A stretch of DNA of 36,752 bases, taken from contig JAQSCR010000271.1 in the NCBI GenBank assembly GCA_029945495.1, forward strand, positions 1 to 36,752, in the 5' to 3' direction. Below are positions 32,977-36,752 of the stretch, one piece after another. How positions within the stretch are numbered: position 1 is the first letter of the stretch; the number at the start of each line of letters is the position of its first letter. Source of the stretch: Pseudolabrys sp. Lineage in GTDB: Bacteria; Pseudomonadota; Alphaproteobacteria; Rhizobiales; Xanthobacteraceae. The notes below the pieces were generated by a model. It did not search any database. It was not told where the DNA came from and saw nothing but the letters and a program-made list of their open reading frames with translations. Made by a program: the position numbers and the translations under genes.

Positions 32977-34182
32977 ATGAGCGATCGTTTACCTGTTGTT
33001 ATCGCCGGCGCTGGCCCGACCGGCCTGATGTGCGCGCTTGCCTTGCGCAAGCAGGGCATCCCGGTGGTTCTGTTCGAAGCCGAGCCGGCGCTGACGCATG
33101 ATCTGCGCGCCGGCTCGTTTCATCCGCCGACGCTGGAAATGATGGCGCCCTACGGCATCACCGACAAGATGCACGAGACCGGCCTCAAGGTGCAGCGCTG
33201 GCAGATCCGCAATCGGCCGGGCGACTTGATCGCCGAGTTCAATCTCGATTTGCTGAAGGACGTGACGCCCTATCCGTACCGCCTGCATCTCGAGCAGCAC
33301 CGGCTGACGCCGATCCAGCTTGAAATCCTGCGCCGCGATCCCGACGTCGAAATCAATTTCGGCCATACTTTGAAAGGCTTCGCGCAAGACGCCGACGGCG
33401 TCACCGTCACGTTCGGCACCAGCGGCACGGATCGCACGATCAAGGCATCGTGGCTGATCGGCGCCGACGGCGGCCGTAGCGCGGTGCGCAAGGGCCTCGA
33501 TGTCGAATTCGAAGGCTTCACATGGCCGGAACTGTTCGTGGTAGTGAGCACGCCTTACGATTTCGCGCAGCATGGCTTCGCGCTCAACTGCTACATCGCC
33601 GACCCGGTCGAATGGGGCGCGCTGTTCAAGGTGCCGGACGATGGCCCGCCCGGCCTGTGGCGCCTCGCCTATCCGGTCAATCCGGACGAGAGCGACGAGG
33701 TGCTGCTGGCGCCGGAACGGGTCGAGGCCGCGTTGCAGCGGCTGGTGCCGACCGGCAAGCCTTATGACATTCGCTACAAGAGCACCTACCGGGTGCATCA
33801 GCGCGTCGCCGCCTCGTTCCGCTCAGGCCGCGTGCTGTTGGCCGGCGACGCCGGCCATCTCAACAATCCGCTCGGCGGCTTCGGGCTCAACAGCGGCATC
33901 CACGACGCCATCAATCTGAGCGACAAGCTTGCCCGCCACTGGCACGGCGAGCCCGAGGACCTGCTCGACCTTTATTCGCGGCAGCGCCGCTCGGCCACCA
34001 TCGAGCAGGTGCAGGCGATGTCGATACGCAACAAGCAGACCATGGAAGAGCGCGATCCCGCCGTGCAGCGCACGCGGCTTGAGGAACTGGTGGCGATTGC
34101 CAACGATCCGGCCAAGGCCCGCCAGCATTTGCTCAATACCTCGATGATTTCGGGGCTCAAGCGGGCGAACGAGGTCAAATAA
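32977..34182 (+). CDS. FAD-dependent aromatic monooxygenase (PHBH fold)
   Basis: 401 aa class A flavoprotein monooxygenase. GAGPTG at 11-16 binds the ADP part of FAD, IGADGGRSAVRK is the DG motif and VLLAGDAGHLNNPLGGFGLN the GD motif. The true start is ATG 32977; the open frame continues upstream to 32749 through the amidohydrolase end and the REP element, and that part is not coding. Such enzymes hydroxylate phenolic rings, some with oxidative decarboxylation. It is not a close PobA by motif, and resembles the UbiH/3-hydroxyphenylpropionate-hydroxylase group. Its position after the amidohydrolase suggests a ring-activating step of the ThDP/ALDH block. It is the last catabolic gene before mutS. 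Confidence 0.85.
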   Translation: MSDRLPVVIAGAGPTGLMCALALRKQGIPVVLFEAEPALTHDLRAGSFHPPTLEMMAPYGITDKMHETGLKVQRWQIRNRPGDLIAEFNLDLLKDVTPYPYRLHLEQHRLTPIQLEILRRDPDVEINFGHTLKGFAQDADGVTVTFGTSGTDRTIKASWLIGADGGRSAVRKGLDVEFEGFTWPELFVVVSTPYDFAQHGFALNCYIADPVEWGALFKVPDDGPPGLWRLAYPVNPDESDEVLLAPERVEAALQRLVPTGKPYDIRYKSTYRVHQRVAASFRSGRVLLAGDAGHLNNPLGGFGLNSGIHDAINLSDKLARHWHGEPEDLLDLYSRQRRSATIEQVQAMSIRNKQTMEERDPAVQRTRLEELVAIANDPAKARQHLLNTSMISGLKRANEVK

Positions 34183-34262
34183 ACGCGCGTTATGGTTGGT
34201 TTCCGTGAGTCAATCGGCCTCGCGGGGTGAAACGTAGGAAGGCATCTGCTAGCCTTTCGCCC

Positions 34263-36752
34263 ATGTCCCTGACCCAGCCCATCGGCCTCGACGAACCTGA
34301 GACCCCGCCCGAAAGCGGTGGGCCGACGCCGACCCATGACGGCAACGGCAAGCTCTCGCCGATGCTTGAGCAGTACATCGAGATCAAGACCAACAATCCG
34401 GACTCGCTGCTGTTCTACCGGATGGGCGATTTCTACGAACTGTTCTTCGAGGACGCCGAGGTGGCGAGCCGCGCGCTCGGCATCGTGCTGACCAAGCGCG
34501 GCAAGCATCAGGGTCAGGACATCCCGATGTGCGGGGTGCCGATCCACCGCAGCGATGAATACCTGCACCGGCTGATCGCGCTCGGCCACCGTGTCGCGGT
34601 GTGCGAGCAACTTGAGGACCCGGCCGAGGCGAAGAAGCGCGGTTACAAGAGCGTGGTGCGGCGCGACGTGGTGCGGCTGGTGACGCCGGGCACGCTCACC
34701 GAAGACACGCTGCTCGATGCCAAGCGCAACAACTACCTGCTCGCCATCGCCCGCGCGCGACTGTCGTCGGTCGACAGCGAGGCACGCTTCGGCCTCGCCT
34801 GGATCGATATTTCCACCGGCGAGTTCCGCATCACCGAATGCGAACGCGTGTCGCTGTCGGCGGAAATCGCGCGGCTGGAGCCAAGCGAGATCCTGGTTTC
34901 CGACGCCTTGTACAGCGATGCCGAGTTGGTGCCGACCTGGCGCGAACTGCCGGCTGTGACGCCGCTGACCCGCGACGTATTCGACGGCGCCACCGCCGAG
35001 CGGCGGCTGACGTCATTCTTCGCGGTCGCGACCAGCGAAGCCTTCGGCACTTTGTCGCGGCTGGAAATCACCGCCGCCGCGGCCTGCGTCACTTATGTCG
35101 AGCGCACGCAGATCGGCCAGCGGCCGCCATTGTCGCCGCCGTTGCGCGAAGCGGCTTCCGCCACCATGGCGATCGACCAGGCGACGCGCGGCAATCTCGA
35201 ACTGATGCGCACATTGTCGGGCGAGCGGCGCGGTTCGCTGCTCGACTGCATCGACCGCACGGTGACCTCGGCCGGTTCGCGCCTGCTGGCGCAACGGCTG
35301 GCGGCGCCGCTCACCGAGGTGAAGGCAATCGCCGCGCGGCTCGACGCCGTCGCCTGTTTTGTCGATGACATTGGCGCACGCGCCGATACCCGCGCGCGGC
35401 TACAGGCGGCGCCCGATCTGGCCCGCGCTTTGTCGCGGCTGGCGCTGCAACGCGGCGGCCCGCGCGACCTCGCCGCCATCCGCGACGGCATCAGCGCGGC
35501 AAACGATCTAGCCAAGGTTCTCGGCGCGCTCAAGGACGTGCCGGCGGAAATCGCCGAGGCGCTGACGCTATGCCGCAAGCCCGACGCGACGCTGGCCGCG
35601 GAGCTCTCGCGCGCGCTCGGCGACGATCTGCCGCTGATCAAGCGCGACGGCGGCTTCGTCCGCGAGGGCTATGACGCGACTCTCGACGAGACGCGGGCGT
35701 TGCGTGACGAATCGCGCCGCGTCGTTGCCGCGCTGCAGGCGCGCTATGCCGACGAGGCCGGCGTCAAGGGCCTGAAGATCCGGCACAACAATGTGCTCGG
35801 CTATTTCGTCGAGGTCACCGCGCAGCACGCCGACAAGCTCACCGCGCCGCCGCTGAACGCTACTTTCATTCATCGCCAGACGCTCGCCGGCCAGGTGCGC
35901 TTCACCTCGACCGAATTGGGCGAACTGGAAGCCAGGATCGCCAGCGCCGCCGACCGTTCGCTCGGGCTCGAGCTGGAGATTTTCGAGAAGCTCGCGGGCG
36001 CGGTGATCGCGCAAGGCGGCGCGATCAAGCAATGCGCCGAGGCGCTCGCCCGGCTGGACGGGGCACGCGCTCTCGGCGCGCTCGCGGCCGAGCGCAACTA
36101 TGCCCGGCCGCTGATCGACGACAGTCTCGCCTTTGCGATTCAAAGCGGCCGCCACCCGGTGGTCGAGCAGGCGCTGGCGCGCGACGGCACGCCCTTTGTC
36201 GCCAATGACAGTGATTTGTCGCCGCCGCCGGAAATGGATGCCGGCCGCATCTGGCTGATCACCGGCCCGAACATGGCCGGCAAATCGACCTTCCTGCGGC
36301 AGAATGCGTTGATCGCGATCATGGCGCAGATGGGCTCTTTCGTGCCGGCGAAGTCCGCGCATATTGGCGTGGTTGATAGATTATTCTCGCGCGTCGGCGC
36401 CGCCGACGATCTGGCGCGCGGCCGCTCCACCTTCATGGTCGAGATGGTCGAGACGGCGGCCATCCTCAACCAGGCGACGGCCCGGAGCCTGGTGATCCTG
36501 GATGAGATCGGCCGCGGCACGGCCACCTTCGACGGCCTCTCCATCGCCTGGGCAACGCTTGAGCATCTGCACGACGTCAACAAATGCCGAGCGCTGTTTG
36601 CCACCCATTTCCACGAGCTGGGTGCGCTGAAGGAACGCCTGGCCGCCCTGGCGCCGCATACGATGCGCGTCAAGGAATGGCAGAACGAGGTCGTGTTCCT
36701 GCACGAGGTGGCGCCGGGCGCCGCCGACCGCTCCTACGGCATTCACGTGGCG
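34263..36752 (+). CDS. mutS: DNA mismatch repair protein MutS (3' end outside window)
   Basis: 830 codons visible from ATG 34263; the C terminus runs off the right edge (family length about 880-910 aa). The mismatch-reading Phe-x-Glu motif is at 57-59 (MGDFYELFFED), Walker A GPNMAGKST near 668, the ABC-like signature STFMVEM, Walker B LVILDEIGRGT near 745 and the THFHEL switch histidine. MutS binds mispaired DNA and starts methyl-independent or MutL-dependent repair. The first 30 residues are a proline-rich extension common in alphaproteobacterial MutS. No strong ribosome site precedes the ATG. It is a housekeeping gene that marks the right border of the catabolic island. Confidence 0.97.
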   Translation, partial: MSLTQPIGLDEPETPPESGGPTPTHDGNGKLSPMLEQYIEIKTNNPDSLLFYRMGDFYELFFEDAEVASRALGIVLTKRGKHQGQDIPMCGVPIHRSDEYLHRLIALGHRVAVCEQLEDPAEAKKRGYKSVVRRDVVRLVTPGTLTEDTLLDAKRNNYLLAIARARLSSVDSEARFGLAWIDISTGEFRITECERVSLSAEIARLEPSEILVSDALYSDAELVPTWRELPAVTPLTRDVFDGATAERRLTSFFAVATSEAFGTLSRLEITAAAACVTYVERTQIGQRPPLSPPLREAASATMAIDQATRGNLELMRTLSGERRGSLLDCIDRTVTSAGSRLLAQRLAAPLTEVKAIAARLDAVACFVDDIGARADTRARLQAAPDLARALSRLALQRGGPRDLAAIRDGISAANDLAKVLGALKDVPAEIAEALTLCRKPDATLAAELSRALGDDLPLIKRDGGFVREGYDATLDETRALRDESRRVVAALQARYADEAGVKGLKIRHNNVLGYFVEVTAQHADKLTAPPLNATFIHRQTLAGQVRFTSTELGELEARIASAADRSLGLELEIFEKLAGAVIAQGGAIKQCAEALARLDGARALGALAAERNYARPLIDDSLAFAIQSGRHPVVEQALARDGTPFVANDSDLSPPPEMDAGRIWLITGPNMAGKSTFLRQNALIAIMAQMGSFVPAKSAHIGVVDRLFSRVGAADDLARGRSTFMVEMVETAAILNQATARSLVILDEIGRGTATFDGLSIAWATLEHLHDVNKCRALFATHFHELGALKERLAALAPHTMRVKEWQNEVVFLHEVAPGAADRSYGIHVA

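Overview
This 36.8-kb window is GC-rich, densely coded DNA that looks like an alphaproteobacterium of the Hyphomicrobiales/Rhizobiales (Bradyrhizobiaceae or Xanthobacteraceae type). The reasons are the gene families, the REP-like palindromes typical of that order (10834-10882, 32883-32966, probably 3666-3692), and the style of the pca genes and of mutS. No rRNA, tRNA, CRISPR array, insertion sequence or phage gene was seen.

Almost the whole window reads as a catabolic island for lignin-derived methoxy-aromatics. From the left: the start of a MaoC-type hydratase and four tandem single-barrel MetE-like methyltransferases (317-4948, minus strand) behind a GntR/FCD regulator that carries an in-frame amber codon in its recognition helix (4988-5758). 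Divergent from these is a LigM/DesA-type tetrahydrofolate-dependent O-demethylase (6045-7448), with a MetF-like reductase (7552-8421) facing it and an unusual HTH-methyltransferase protein next (8469-9878). Then comes a minus-strand pcaI-pcaJ-pcaF-pcaH-pcaG operon (14513 down to 10211).

On the plus strand follow a DUF3237 gene coupled to a crotonase (14614-15875), a secreted FG-GAP-like protein on the minus strand (15889-16617), and an operon of two feruloyl-CoA synthase paralogues, a thiolase, an HSD10-like dehydrogenase and a 4HBT-type thioesterase (16737-22993). A MarR regulator (23017-23616) diverges from a TRAP transporter (23728-26601). After it come two ThDP enzymes flanking a vanillin-dehydrogenase-like ALDH, an amidohydrolase and a PHBH-fold FAD monooxygenase (26650-34182). 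The window ends inside mutS.

Inferred flow: hydroxycinnamates enter by the TRAP system and are activated to CoA thioesters. Hydratase, 3-hydroxyacyl-CoA dehydrogenase, thiolase and thioesterase shorten them to vanillate or 4-hydroxybenzoate. The O-demethylase moves the methyl group to tetrahydrofolate, where MetF and perhaps the MetE-like proteins handle it. Protocatechuate is then opened by PcaGH and finished by PcaIJ and PcaF. pcaB, pcaC and pcaD are not in this window. The ThDP/ALDH/amidohydrolase/monooxygenase block is the least explained part and could be a separate side pathway. All functions are read from sequence motifs and context; no database search was run.
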